NCBI RefSeq assembly: GCF_008824185.1
Contig: NZ_CP044426.1
Location: 1,682,501-1,746,500, forward strand
Length of the DNA stretch: 64,000 nucleotides
Reading direction: 5' to 3'
From: Paracoccus pantotrophus
GTDB taxonomy: Bacteria > Pseudomonadota > Alphaproteobacteria > Rhodobacterales > Rhodobacteraceae
Shown piece after piece: positions 1 to 8,596 of the stretch. Made by a program: the position numbers and the translations under genes. The notes beneath the pieces were generated by a model that was given only the letters and a program-made list of their open reading frames with translations, was not told where the DNA came from and made no database searches. How positions within the stretch are numbered: the first letter of the stretch is position 1; the number at the start of each line of letters is the position of its first letter.

Positions 1-155
1 TTGTGCAAAGTGACGAAACCCCAAGAAACGCTAATTGAACATGTGATACTCCCAAGCTGACTCACAGAGTTATCCACAGATTCCGTGGACAGGATTCAGC
101 TTGAACTTTCCTGCCCGAACTTGCAGCCGAGGCTGAGAATCATTTCGTTAGCAGC
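1..155 (+). promoter_or_regulatory. uvrC upstream region with one DnaA-box-like site
   Basis: No gene is visible in this stretch. It holds a perfect DnaA-box consensus, TTATCCACA, at 70..78. I found only one such box here, so it is not evidence of an origin by itself. Two GAAC words lie further downstream but are spaced 10 nt apart, which does not fit the 7-nt spacing of alphaproteobacterial LexA boxes. Confidence 0.3.
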
Positions 156-2027
156 ATGACCGATTCCACCCCAGAAACGCGCCCTGCCAAGACCGGCCAT
201 GCGCTGATCCAGGACTATCTGCGCACGCTCGACGGCTCGCCGGGGGTCTATCGCATGCTGGATGCGCAAGGGGCGGTGCTTTACGTCGGCAAGGCCCGGA
301 ACCTGCGGGCCAGGGTCGCGAACTATGCGCGCGGCACCGGGCATTCGGCGCGGATCGCGCGGATGATCCGCGAGACCTGCTCGATGATGTTCCTGACCAC
401 GCGCACCGAGACCGAGGCGCTGCTCTTGGAGCAGAACCTGATCAAGCAGCTCAAGCCGCGCTACAACGTGCTCTTGCGCGACGACAAGAGCTTTCCCAAC
501 ATCCTGGTCGCCAAGTCGCACCCCTTCGCGCAGATCAAGAAGCACCGCGGCGCCAAGGCGGAAAAGGGCGACTATTACGGCCCCTTCGCCAGCGCCGGGG
601 CGGTGAACCGGACGCTGAACCAGCTGCAGCGGGTGTTTTTGCTGCGGTCCTGCACCGACGCCACCTTCTCCAGCCGGACCCGGCCCTGCCTGCTTTACCA
701 GATCAAGCGCTGCAGCGCGCCCTGCGTCGGGCGGATCGGGCTGGAGGAATACAATGCCCTGGTCGCCGATGCCGAACTGTTTTTGCAGGGCAAGACCACC
801 CGCATCCAGGCCGACCTGGCGCGCGAGATGGCCGAGGCCGCGGAAGCGATGGAATACGAACGCGCCGCCGCGCTGCGCGACCGCATCAAGGCGCTGACCG
901 CCGTGCAATCGGTGCAGGCCATCAACCCGCGCGGCGTGCCCGAGGCCGACGTGATCGCGCTGCACATGGAGGGCGGGCAAGCCTGCGTGCAGGTCTTCTT
1001 CATCCGCGGCAACCAGAGCTGGGGCAACCGCGACTTCTATCCGCGGCTGAACGGGGTGGAATCGGCCGACGAGGTGATGCAGGCTTTCCTTGCACAATTC
1101 TACGACGGCAAGGTGCCGCCGCGGCTGATCCTCTTGTCGCATGGCATCGAAGACCCGGACCTGATGACCGATGCGCTGTCGGAAAAGGCCGGGCGCAAGG
1201 TCACGCTGGGCGTGCCCCGGCGCGGCGAAAAGGCCGAGCTGGTGGAAAACGCCCTGCGCAATGCCCGCGAAAGCCTGGCGCGGCGCATGTCGGAAAGCGC
1301 CGCGCAGCAGCGGCTGCTGGAGGGGCTGGCCGAGGCCCTGGACCTGCCCGCGGTGCCGCAGCGGATCGAGGTCTATGACAACAGCCATATCCAGGGCACC
1401 AATGCCGTCGGCGGCATGGTCGTCGCCGGCCCCGAGGGCTGGATCAAGAGCCAGTATCGCAAGTTCAACATCAAGGGCACCGAGATCACCCCGGGCGACG
1501 ATTTCGGCATGATGAAGGAGGTGCTGACCCGCCGCTTCTCGCGCCTGCTGAAAGAGGATCCGGATCGCCAGACCGACACCTGGCCGGACCTGTTGCTGAT
1601 CGACGGCGGCGCCGGGCAGGTCTCGGCCGTGCATGAGATCATGGCCGAGATGGGGGTCGAGGACATCCCCATGGTCGGCGTCGCCAAGGGCGAGGACCGC
1701 GACCACGGCAAGGAAGAATTCCACCGCTACGGCCAGCGGCCCTTCGCCCTGCGGATGAACGACCCGGTGCTGTATTTCGTCCAGCGCCTGCGGGACGAGG
1801 CGCATCGCTGGGCCATCGGCACGCATCGCGCCAAGCGGGCCAAGGCCACGATGGCCAATCCGCTGGACGAGATCCCCGGCATCGGCGCCGCCCGCAAGCG
1901 CGCGCTGCTCCAGCATTTCGGCAGCGCCAAGGCGGTCAGCCGCGCCGGTCTGGCCGACCTGGTCGCGGTCGAGGGCATCAGCGAATCCATGGCGCAGAAG
2001 ATCGTCGACCATTTCCACAAGGGCTGA
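156..2027 (+). CDS. uvrC: UvrABC excinuclease subunit C
   Basis: This is the nuclease subunit of nucleotide excision repair, making the incisions on both sides of a lesion after UvrB loading. The 623 residues match the family length. The GIY-YIG domain is at the N-terminus (GVY at 30-32, LYVGKA at 42-47). A UVR motif for UvrB contact lies around 225-250 (MEYERAAALRDRI). The RNase H-like domain carries D408 (VYDNSH) and D483 (LLIDGGAGQ). Tandem helix-hairpin-helix motifs close the protein (IPGIGAARKRALL, VEGISESMAQKI). The next gene follows after 12 nt and may be co-transcribed. Confidence 0.97.
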   Translation: MTDSTPETRPAKTGHALIQDYLRTLDGSPGVYRMLDAQGAVLYVGKARNLRARVANYARGTGHSARIARMIRETCSMMFLTTRTETEALLLEQNLIKQLKPRYNVLLRDDKSFPNILVAKSHPFAQIKKHRGAKAEKGDYYGPFASAGAVNRTLNQLQRVFLLRSCTDATFSSRTRPCLLYQIKRCSAPCVGRIGLEEYNALVADAELFLQGKTTRIQADLAREMAEAAEAMEYERAAALRDRIKALTAVQSVQAINPRGVPEADVIALHMEGGQACVQVFFIRGNQSWGNRDFYPRLNGVESADEVMQAFLAQFYDGKVPPRLILLSHGIEDPDLMTDALSEKAGRKVTLGVPRRGEKAELVENALRNARESLARRMSESAAQQRLLEGLAEALDLPAVPQRIEVYDNSHIQGTNAVGGMVVAGPEGWIKSQYRKFNIKGTEITPGDDFGMMKEVLTRRFSRLLKEDPDRQTDTWPDLLLIDGGAGQVSAVHEIMAEMGVEDIPMVGVAKGEDRDHGKEEFHRYGQRPFALRMNDPVLYFVQRLRDEAHRWAIGTHRAKRAKATMANPLDEIPGIGAARKRALLQHFGSAKAVSRAGLADLVAVEGISESMAQKIVDHFHKG

Positions 2028-2039
2028 CCGGAGGAAGCC

Positions 2040-2471
2040 ATGGAGGACAGCATCCGCGCCTTCTTCGCCCGCTACGAGCGGCTGTTCGCGCAGGCGCTGG
2101 CCGGCGAGGCGGATATGGAGGAGCTTGCCGCTCTTTACGCGCCGGAGTTCATCGCCGCATCTCCGGCGGGGGTGAAGGCGGGCCGGAACGACGACCAGCT
2201 AAGGCAGGCGATGGCGCAGGGTTATGCGCATTACCGCACCATCGGCACCAAGGCGATGACGATCCGCGCGATCCGGCTTTCGCCGATGGACGCGCTGCAT
2301 TGCCTGGCCCATGTCGGCTGGCGGGCCGTCTATGACCGGGGCAAGGCGCCCGATGTGACCATCGACTTCGAGGTGCATTACCTGGTGCAGATCCTCGACG
2401 GGACGCCCAGGGTCTTTGGCTGGGTGACGGGCGACGAAGAGGCGCTGCTGAAGCAGCGCGGCATCCTCTGA
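2040..2471 (+). CDS. SnoaL/NTF2-like small protein of unknown function
   Basis: A 143-residue protein with the look of the NTF2/SnoaL fold: a long N-terminal helix (SIRAFFARYERLFAQAL), then an acidic helix, then alternating strands rich in Val/Trp (HVGWRAVYDRG, VTIDFEVHYLVQIL, VFGWVTGDEEAL). Members are often small hydrolases, isomerases or binding proteins, and no catalytic role can be assigned. A clear ribosome site GGAGGA at 2030..2035 precedes the ATG, and the gene sits 12 nt behind uvrC. It meets the leftward mla operon tail-to-tail, with its stop directly abutting that of the lipoprotein gene. Confidence 0.75.
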   Translation: MEDSIRAFFARYERLFAQALAGEADMEELAALYAPEFIAASPAGVKAGRNDDQLRQAMAQGYAHYRTIGTKAMTIRAIRLSPMDALHCLAHVGWRAVYDRGKAPDVTIDFEVHYLVQILDGTPRVFGWVTGDEEALLKQRGIL

Positions 2472-3098
2472 TCAGCGGCAGCGCGCCGGGTTCACCCCCA
2501 CCGCGTTGAGGCCCCAATCGGTCATCTGCGCGACAAGCTGCTGGCCGGCCGCGTCGAAGGCCGGGATCAGGTCGGCGGTCTTCGTCGTCGCCGCCTGGGC
2601 CGTGGCGGTGAAATGCCCGCGCGAGACGACGCGGGCGTCCATCTCGCGCACCATCTGCGCATCGACCGTCAGCTTGATGATGGCGCCCTGTCCCGCGACC
2701 TCGGCGTTGAAATCGTTGATCTCGGAGATCAGCGCATAGTCGCCCGCCGCGCCCAGCGGCGCGCGGCCGACATGGGTGAAGGCGTCATAGACGGCAAAGC
2801 CCCGCACCAGCAGGGTTTGCAGCGTCACCGGCACCGTGTCGCCCCAGCGCGCATCGGGCAGGTATTGCGTCTGCAACTGGTTCGGCCGGATCATGATGCG
2901 GTCGGTGTCCAGCGTGCCGCGCGCCTTGGGCGGCTCGATCACCAGCTCGGCCAGCCGGCCGCGGCCGCAGCTTTGCGGCACGTCCGAAGGCGGGCGCAGT
3001 TCGAACACGTCGCGGTCGGGCTCGCCCTCCAGCGCGCGCAAGGCGGCGCAGCCCGGCAGGGTCAGGGTCAGGACAAGCAAGGCGGCGGCAAGACGCAT
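2472..3098 (-). CDS. ABC-type transport auxiliary lipoprotein (PqiC/MlaB-neighbour type)
   Basis: A 208-residue lipoprotein with signal peptide and lipobox LTLPGC, Cys17 being the lipidated residue. The +2 residue is Ala, so outer-membrane anchoring is expected. The rest resembles the ABC-transport auxiliary (PqiC-like) family, including the region LDTDRIMIRPNQLQTQYLPD-like that typifies it (residues about 60-85). It is the last gene of the leftward mlaE-mlaF-mlaD cluster, 10 nt after mlaD, and probably forms the outer-membrane end of this lipid transporter. This is inferred from family and context. Confidence 0.85.
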   Translation of the reverse strand: MRLAAALLVLTLTLPGCAALRALEGEPDRDVFELRPPSDVPQSCGRGRLAELVIEPPKARGTLDTDRIMIRPNQLQTQYLPDARWGDTVPVTLQTLLVRGFAVYDAFTHVGRAPLGAAGDYALISEINDFNAEVAGQGAIIKLTVDAQMVREMDARVVSRGHFTATAQAATTKTADLIPAFDAAGQQLVAQMTDWGLNAVGVNPARCR

Positions 3099-3108
3099 GG
3101 CGGACCTC

Positions 3109-4410
3109 TCAGCGGCGGAATTCGGGCGCGCGCGGCCCCGAGAAGATTTGCGAGGGGTTGCGCCGCAACGCCGAGACCAGCTCGTTCACATTGCCCACCA
3201 GCCCGCGCAGATCGCTGGCCATGCGGGTGAATTGCGGCAGCCCCTCGCGAGTGAAAGCCTGCACCGGGACGCGGGCGCTGTCCAGCATCCCGCGCAGGCT
3301 GGCAAAGGCGGTCTCGGCGCTGTCGGCGGCATTGCGCAGCCGCTCGGTGATCTCGGGCAGGTCGGCGACCACGCGGTCGATGGCCTCGTTCGCCTTGCCC
3401 AGCGTCACGCGTAGATCGGCCACCACCGGCTCGACATTGCTGTTGATGACCCGGTCGGCGCCGTCGAAGGCGCGCTCGGCCGAGGCCAGCGTGCGGCTGC
3501 CGACCTCCAGCGCCGCGTCCAGGCTGTCGAGGCTTTGCTCGGCGCGCCCGGCCAGCCGGGCCAGGTCGGATTGCAGCATAGCGGCGGTCTGGTCCAGCCG
3601 CTGCGTCAGCGCCTTCAGGTCGTCCGCGACATAGGCGCGCATCTCGTCCAGCGTGGCGGTGCCCGAATCCAGCGCCGCGTCGACCTTGGCCGCGCTTTCA
3701 CTGAACTTGGCCAGCGCCGTGTCGGCATTGCCCAGCGTCGTCTCGGCCGCGGCGCCGAGCCCGTCCAGCCGCTCGCCGAAGCCCGAAATGTCGGATGCGG
3801 CCGAGGCGATGGATTCGGTGGCCGTGGTTACATCGGCCAGCGCCTTGTCCAGGTTGGCGCTGGAGCGTTCGACATTGTCCAGAATGCTGCGCACCCGGTC
3901 CTGGTTCTCGTCGCCCAGAAGCTGCGTCAGCTGCTCGGCCACGGTGTTCAGCCGCGAGATCATCTCGGGGCCCTGGTCCGACAGGGTTTGCAGCGCCGAG
4001 CGGTTGGCGGTGATCACCGGGATCGAATCGGGGTCCACGTCGCGCAGCAGCGGCGAATCGGGCTGGCCCGAGGTGATCGCCACGCTGGCGACGCCGGTGA
4101 CGCCCTGGATCTCGATGGCGGCGCGGGAATCGATGCGCACCGGCGTGTCCTCGGCCACCTCGACCCGGACCCGGACCGCGCCGTTCACGCTTTGCGACAG
4201 CTGCATGTCCACCACCTTGCCGACGGAAAGCCCGGCGAAAAGCACCTCCGAGGATATACCCAGGCCCGAGACTTCCGGGAAATAGATGTCGTAATAGGCG
4301 AATTGCCGGTCCAGCTGCAGCTTGGCGAACCACATCAGGAACAGCAGCATCCCCAGGAAGCCGGCGATGGTGAAGGCTCCGATCAGGACGTAATTGGCCT
4401 TGGTCTCCAT
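3109..4410 (-). CDS. mlaD: MCE/MlaD family substrate-binding protein of lipid ABC transporter
   Basis: A 433-residue inner-membrane anchored protein with one N-terminal transmembrane segment (about residues 8-28), a single MCE domain (about 38-118, with VSGLGISSEVLFAGLSVGKV-like core) and a long Ser/Ala/Leu-rich coiled-coil tail to the C-terminus. MCE proteins form hexameric rings that pass lipid between the permease and the periplasm. The start METKAN is preferred over a longer frame because AGGAG lies upstream and it begins 4 nt after mlaF. The family usually has a shorter tail in E. coli MlaD. Long tails are common in alphaproteobacterial and YebT/TTG2-like relatives. Confidence 0.92.
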   Translation of the reverse strand: METKANYVLIGAFTIAGFLGMLLFLMWFAKLQLDRQFAYYDIYFPEVSGLGISSEVLFAGLSVGKVVDMQLSQSVNGAVRVRVEVAEDTPVRIDSRAAIEIQGVTGVASVAITSGQPDSPLLRDVDPDSIPVITANRSALQTLSDQGPEMISRLNTVAEQLTQLLGDENQDRVRSILDNVERSSANLDKALADVTTATESIASAASDISGFGERLDGLGAAAETTLGNADTALAKFSESAAKVDAALDSGTATLDEMRAYVADDLKALTQRLDQTAAMLQSDLARLAGRAEQSLDSLDAALEVGSRTLASAERAFDGADRVINSNVEPVVADLRVTLGKANEAIDRVVADLPEITERLRNAADSAETAFASLRGMLDSARVPVQAFTREGLPQFTRMASDLRGLVGNVNELVSALRRNPSQIFSGPRAPEFRR

Positions 4411-4414
4411 CGCT

Positions 4415-5191
4415 TCACTCCTTTGCGCGGCCGGTGGCCATGGCGGCGCGGGCACGGGGCCCGTGGAAATATTCATGCACCCAAGGGTGATCGACCCGAA
4501 GCATCTCGGCCATGGTGCCGCTGACCAGCACCTTGTTTTCCGCCAGCACCGCGATGCGGTCGCAACAGGCATGCAGCGTATCCAGGTCATGCGTGACCAG
4601 GAACACCGACAGGTCCAGCGCATCGCGCAGCTCGACGATCAACCGGTCGAAGGCATCGGCGCCGATCGGGTCCAGCCCCGCCGTGGGTTCGTCCAGGAAC
4701 AGGATCTCGGGGTCCAGCGCCAGCGCGCGCGCCAGCCCCGCGCGTTTCCTCATGCCGCCCGACAGGTCCGAAGGGTATTTGTCATTGGCGCTCCACGGCA
4801 GCCCGGCCATCGAGACCTTGAGTTCGGCCAGCCCCTGCCGTGCCTCGGGCGACAGGTCCGGCACGGCGCGCAGCGGCACCTCGACATTCTCGCGCACGGT
4901 CAGCGAGGAAAACAGCGCGCCGCCCTGGAACATCACGCCCCAGCGCCGCTCTAGCGCCTCGCGCGCGGGGCCGCTCAGCGCCGCCACGTCCTCGCCAAAG
5001 ACCCGCACCGTGCCGGCGGTCGGCCGGTTCAGCCCGACGATGGTGCGCAAGAGCACCGATTTCCCGGTGCCCGAGCCGCCGACCACGCCCAGGATCTCGC
5101 CCCGCCGCAGGTCGAGGTCCAGCCCGTCATGCACGACATGGCGGCCGAACTGGGTGCGCAGGCCCCGGACCTCGATGATATTGCCGCTCAC
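4415..5191 (-). CDS. mlaF: ABC transporter ATP-binding protein, MlaF type
   Basis: Cytoplasmic ATPase of the Mla-type phospholipid transporter. The 258 residues show Walker A GGSGTGKS (38-45), the signature LSGGM (143-147), Walker B ILFLDE (163-168) and the switch His201 in VTHD. The MlaF-typical phrase FQGGALFSSLTVRENV is present around 88-103. The start overlaps the mlaE stop by 4 nt (ATGA), so translation is probably coupled. Its permease and MCE partners flank it in the same operon. Confidence 0.95.
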   Translation of the reverse strand: MSGNIIEVRGLRTQFGRHVVHDGLDLDLRRGEILGVVGGSGTGKSVLLRTIVGLNRPTAGTVRVFGEDVAALSGPAREALERRWGVMFQGGALFSSLTVRENVEVPLRAVPDLSPEARQGLAELKVSMAGLPWSANDKYPSDLSGGMRKRAGLARALALDPEILFLDEPTAGLDPIGADAFDRLIVELRDALDLSVFLVTHDLDTLHACCDRIAVLAENKVLVSGTMAEMLRVDHPWVHEYFHGPRARAAMATGRAKE

Positions 5192-6282
5192 AGCCCCACC
5201 TCGGAGAAGAAGATCGAGAACAGCGCGTCGGCGACGATCACGGCGAAGATGGCGTTGACCACGGCGCGCGAGGTCTCGGCCCCCAGCGATTCCGCGTCCT
5301 TGCCGACCTTCATCCCGGCATGGCAGCCGATGACGCCGATGATCAGCGCAAAGACCGGCGCCTTGGACAGGCCGACGATGACATGGTCGACGCTGGTATC
5401 CGCCAGCAGACGATAGCGGAACATCGAGGGCGAGATGCCCAGCTCGATCCAGGACATCAGCGCGCCGCCGACCAGCCCGGCGATATTGGCGATCAGTCCC
5501 AGGATGGGCAGGGTGATGATCAGCGCCAGCACGCGCGGCAGGATCAGCACCATGTCGGGGTCCAGCCCCAGCGTGCGCATGGCGTCGATTTCCTCGTTCA
5601 TCTTCATCGAGCCGATCGAGGCGGTCAGCGCCGAGGCGGTGCGGCCGGCGACGATGATCGCGGTCAGCAGGATGCCCAGCTCGCGCAGGATGGAAATGGC
5701 GATCAGGTCGATGACAAAGACCTCGGCCCCGAACTGGCGCAGCTGGACGGCACCCTGGAAGGCCAGCACGATGCCGATCAGAAAGGACATCAGCGCCACG
5801 ATGGGCACGGCGCGCAAGCCCGTCTCCTGGCAGTGATAGACCAGCGAGGTCAGGCGGAAATCGCCCGGATGCCGGATGCCGCGCGCCAGGGCGGCCAGGA
5901 AGCGGCCCAGGTATTCGGCGATCTCGCGCAGGAACAGCAGCGCCGCGGCCATGCGCCGCCCGGTCTGTTCCAGCACCCGCCGCCAGCCGGCCAGGCCGGC
6001 GGTTTCGGCATCGGGCCGGGGCAGCGCCTGGCGCACGGTGTCCAGCAGCCGGGCCTGCGCCCCGCTCAGCCCGTCCAGCTGCGCGCCCTGGCGTTCGCGC
6101 CCGACCAGGTACCAGGCGGCGGCGGTGTCGATGCGCGTCAGCCCCGACAGATCCAGCCGGTCTGCCGCGCCGGCCTCGGGCGGCAGTTGGCCCAGCGTCC
6201 AGACCGTGAACTCGCCCGCCAGCCGCAATGCGCCGCCTGAAACCGCGGCGCTGAACTTGGGATCTGCGGAAAGGCTGGCCAT
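5188..6282 (-). CDS. mlaE: MlaE-type permease with N-terminal STAS-like domain
   Basis: First gene of the leftward lipid-transport operon. Residues 1 to about 110 form a STAS-like domain (LAGEFTVWTLGQLP, LDLSGLTRIDTAAAW), the part that in E. coli is the separate protein MlaB. Residues about 120-364 form the MlaE/Ttg2B permease with several membrane helices (ALMSFLIGIVLAFQGAVQL, the conserved GRTASALTASIGSMKMNEEIDAM segment and LPRVLALIITLPIL). The start at 6282 gives 364 residues. The reading frame stays open far upstream, but that stretch is Pro/Gly-rich and unlike the family. STAS-permease fusion is common in alphaproteobacteria. Confidence 0.93.
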   Translation of the reverse strand: MASLSADPKFSAAVSGGALRLAGEFTVWTLGQLPPEAGAADRLDLSGLTRIDTAAAWYLVGRERQGAQLDGLSGAQARLLDTVRQALPRPDAETAGLAGWRRVLEQTGRRMAAALLFLREIAEYLGRFLAALARGIRHPGDFRLTSLVYHCQETGLRAVPIVALMSFLIGIVLAFQGAVQLRQFGAEVFVIDLIAISILRELGILLTAIIVAGRTASALTASIGSMKMNEEIDAMRTLGLDPDMVLILPRVLALIITLPILGLIANIAGLVGGALMSWIELGISPSMFRYRLLADTSVDHVIVGLSKAPVFALIIGVIGCHAGMKVGKDAESLGAETSRAVVNAIFAVIVADALFSIFFSEVGL

Positions 6283-6689
6283 GGCGGTCCCGTTCGCAAA
6301 GGGTAAGTGGGATTCATCCAGCGATTGCGCGGGTTTGTCAAATCCGCCGGGCGGTTCCGGCCCAGGGCTGTGGCCGATCCGCCCCGGCCCAGGCGGTGCG
6401 CCCGGCCCAGGGCGAAAATTCAACCAAGGCCTTCCAATTGCATGGATTGACCGAAATACCCGCACTGGTTCAGTTGGCGCATCCCGTTTTCTCCGCATGG
6501 GCGGCAGAGCCGTGCCGGCGGGCCGGGATGAAACGCGCTGCGGCCCCTCTGGTCCAAGGGACGTGGCCGGCCCAGTAAATCGCTTGCGGCCTGGCCCGCG
6601 ACCCCTGCGGCCAAGGCCAAGCCGGAAAGGCGCCTCGGGATCCGGCTGAACGGGTGCCATTTTGACCATGATCGGGGGCGCGACCGCCC
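6283..6689. other. Intergenic stretch between mlaE and metR-like gene
   Basis: About 400 nt with no supported gene. It should carry the mlaE promoter. Three copies of the 10-mer CCGGCCCAGG lie at 6357, 6384 and 6402. A GC-rich hairpin (GGGGCG, GTCG-type loop, CGCCCC) at 6675..6690 sits exactly at the stop of the leftward LysR gene and may act as its terminator, though no T-tract follows. Confidence 0.4.
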
Positions 6690-7607
6690 CTAGCCTTGCG
6701 CCAGGGCGCGCATCATCCTGACCGGCTCGGTCCGGGCCAGGCGCAGCACATGCGCCATATAGGGCTGTTGCAGATCCTCGGTCCGCAGCGCGGCGTAAAG
6801 CCGGCGCAGCGTGCCCTGGCGGCCCAGGGGCAGCAGCGCCAGTTCGGGATTGCCGGCCTGGGCGCGCAGCACCCAATCGGGCATCACCGCCACGCCGCGT
6901 CCCGATGCGATCAGCATCAGCGCAATGGCGGGCTGCTCGACCTGGCGGACATGGGCCGGCTCGACCCCGGCCGGGTCCAGGAATTGCGAGAAAACGTCCA
7001 GCCGCGCCCGCTCCATCGGATAGGTGATCAGCGTCTCGCCCGCCAGGTCGGCCGGCTCGGCATAGCCCTTGGCGGCAAGCGGATGGCCGGCGGCCACGAC
7101 CATGGTCGGCGCATAGTCGAAGAGCGGCTGGAAGGTGATGCCGGAAATCTCCTCGGGGTCGGAGGAGATCACCATGTCCACCTGCCCCCGCTGCAAGGCC
7201 GGCAGCGCCTTCAGCGCCAGGCTGGAGCGGATGTCCAGGTCGACCTCGGGCCAGGCGCGGCGGAACTGGTCCAGCACCGGCAAGAGCCAGTCGAAGCAGT
7301 GATGGCATTCCATGGCCACATGCAGCCGCCCGGCGCGGCCCAGTTCGACGGCGCGGAACTCGGCCTCGGCCGCGTCGATCAGCGGCAAGACCTGCTCGGC
7401 CGTGCGCAAAAGCCGCATTCCCGCTGCCGACAGTCGCAAGGGCTTGGTCTTGCGCAGGAAAAGCTCGACCCCGGCCTGTTCCTCCAGCGCCTTGATCTGA
7501 TGCGACAGTGCCGATTGCGTCAGGTTCAGCACCTCGGCCGCACGGGCCAGGCCGCCCTGTTCATGGATGGCGCGCAGGCTGCGCAAATGGCGAAGTTCAA
7601 GGTGCAT
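6690..7607 (-). CDS. metR: LysR-family regulator, probably MetR
   Basis: A 305-residue LysR-type regulator. The N-terminal winged helix (about 1-60) contains the recognition segment AAEVLNLTQSALSHQIKALE, and the effector domain begins near 90. It is divergent from metF with 90 nt between them, the classical layout of MetR, which senses homocysteine and activates methionine genes. Its ECHHCFDWLLPVL segment matches my memory of the MetR family. A site close to the MetR consensus TGAA-N5-TTCA lies in the shared region. The MetR assignment is strong from context and family together. Confidence 0.85.
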   Translation of the reverse strand: MHLELRHLRSLRAIHEQGGLARAAEVLNLTQSALSHQIKALEEQAGVELFLRKTKPLRLSAAGMRLLRTAEQVLPLIDAAEAEFRAVELGRAGRLHVAMECHHCFDWLLPVLDQFRRAWPEVDLDIRSSLALKALPALQRGQVDMVISSDPEEISGITFQPLFDYAPTMVVAAGHPLAAKGYAEPADLAGETLITYPMERARLDVFSQFLDPAGVEPAHVRQVEQPAIALMLIASGRGVAVMPDWVLRAQAGNPELALLPLGRQGTLRRLYAALRTEDLQQPYMAHVLRLARTEPVRMMRALAQG

Positions 7608-7640
7608 CTTGACTGGAACTCATGACGATCTTGAGGATTA

Positions 7641-7653
7641 TGAATTTGTCTCA
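7641..7653. promoter_or_regulatory. Probable MetR operator between metR and metF
   Basis: The sequence TGAATTTGTCTCA matches the known MetR consensus TGAA-N5-TTCA at 7 of 8 fixed positions. It lies in the short divergent region, 44 nt upstream of the metF start, where activation would be expected. It is a single candidate seen by eye. Confidence 0.45.
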
Positions 7654-7697
7654 CGTCGCGACGCGTGTCACAAGGCCTGCGACAAAAGGATGGCATC

Positions 7698-8561
7698 ATG
7701 ACGACACCCGCGATCAGCTTCGAGTTCTTTCCGCCCCGGAACCTGGACCAGTCCTTCCGGCTGTGGGAGACGGCGCGGGCGCTGGCGCCCTTGGGGCCGG
7801 ATTTCGTCTCGGTCACCTATGGCGCGGGCGGCACCACCCGGCAGCTGACGCATGAGGCGGTGACGGCGCTGGCCAGCCATTACGGGCTGAACGTCGCCGC
7901 GCACCTGACCTGCGTCGATGCCACGCGCGAGGAGACGCTGCAAATCGTCCAGGATTACGCCGCCGCCGGCGTGCATGAGATCGTGGCGCTGCGCGGCGAT
8001 GCGCCGCAGGGACAGGACCGCTTCACCCCGCATCCCGAGGGTTTCGCCAATTCGGTCGAACTGATCGAGGCCATCGCGGCGCGCGGCGACATGACCATCC
8101 GCTGCGGCGCCTATCCCGAGCCGCATCCCGAAAGCCCCGACACCGCCGCCGACGTGGCCTGGCTCAAGCGCAAGGTCGATGCCGGCGCGACTTCGGCGAT
8201 GACGCAGTTCTTCTTTGACGCCGAGACCTATTTCCGCTTTCGCGACGCCTGCCAGGCGGCGGGGATCGCGGCACCGATCATTCCCGGCATCCTGCCGATC
8301 CAAAGCTGGGCCGGCACCCGCCGCTTTGCCGAACGCTGCGGCACCTCGGTCCCGCAATGGGCCGAGGACGCCTTCGCCGCCGCCGGCAAGGAGGGCGAGG
8401 CGCAGCTGGCGCTGGAGACCTGCGTCAAGCTGTGCGAGCGGCTGGTCGAAGGCGGCGTGGACAGGCTGCATTTCTACACGCTGAACAAGCCCGATCTGGT
8501 GCTGAAGGTCTGCGCCGCGCTGGGGATCGAGCCCAAGGGCGAATTTTCGCGCGTGGCCTGA
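7698..8561 (+). CDS. metF: 5,10-methylenetetrahydrofolate reductase
   Basis: Reduces 5,10-methylene-THF to 5-methyl-THF for methionine synthesis. The 287 residues are of normal MetF length. The N-terminal SFEFFPPR carries the catalytic Glu9, followed by SVTYGAGGTTR, AHLTCVDATREE and ALRGDAPQG, all conserved FAD/folate-site segments of the TIM barrel, with SAMTQFFFDAETYF further on. The ATG at 7698 follows AAAGGA at good spacing and is preferred over an in-frame ATG 33 nt upstream. Confidence 0.96.
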   Translation: MTTPAISFEFFPPRNLDQSFRLWETARALAPLGPDFVSVTYGAGGTTRQLTHEAVTALASHYGLNVAAHLTCVDATREETLQIVQDYAAAGVHEIVALRGDAPQGQDRFTPHPEGFANSVELIEAIAARGDMTIRCGAYPEPHPESPDTAADVAWLKRKVDAGATSAMTQFFFDAETYFRFRDACQAAGIAAPIIPGILPIQSWAGTRRFAERCGTSVPQWAEDAFAAAGKEGEAQLALETCVKLCERLVEGGVDRLHFYTLNKPDLVLKVCAALGIEPKGEFSRVA

Positions 8562-8596
8562 ACCGGGACGGACGCATGGGGCGCCGCCGCGCGGCA

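Noticed and set aside
70..78. DnaA box TTATCCACA upstream of uvrC as a sign of oriC
   Set aside because: Only one box, no AT-rich unwinding region and no dnaA, parAB or hemE-type neighbours. A single 9-mer can be chance or part of local regulation.
110..135. LexA-type box before uvrC
   Set aside because: Two GAAC words are 10 nt apart, not the 7 nt needed for the alphaproteobacterial SOS box.
96..2018. 640-codon open frame opposite uvrC
   Set aside because: Shadow of a high-GC gene on the other strand. The product is His/Gly/Arg-rich without domain features. The same applies to the 1331-codon frame opposite valS (16888..20883) and the 938-codon frame opposite gcvP (47927..50743).
6396..6578. 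60-codon frame between mlaE and metR
   Set aside because: No ribosome site, no hydrophobic or domain pattern, and composition of non-coding DNA.
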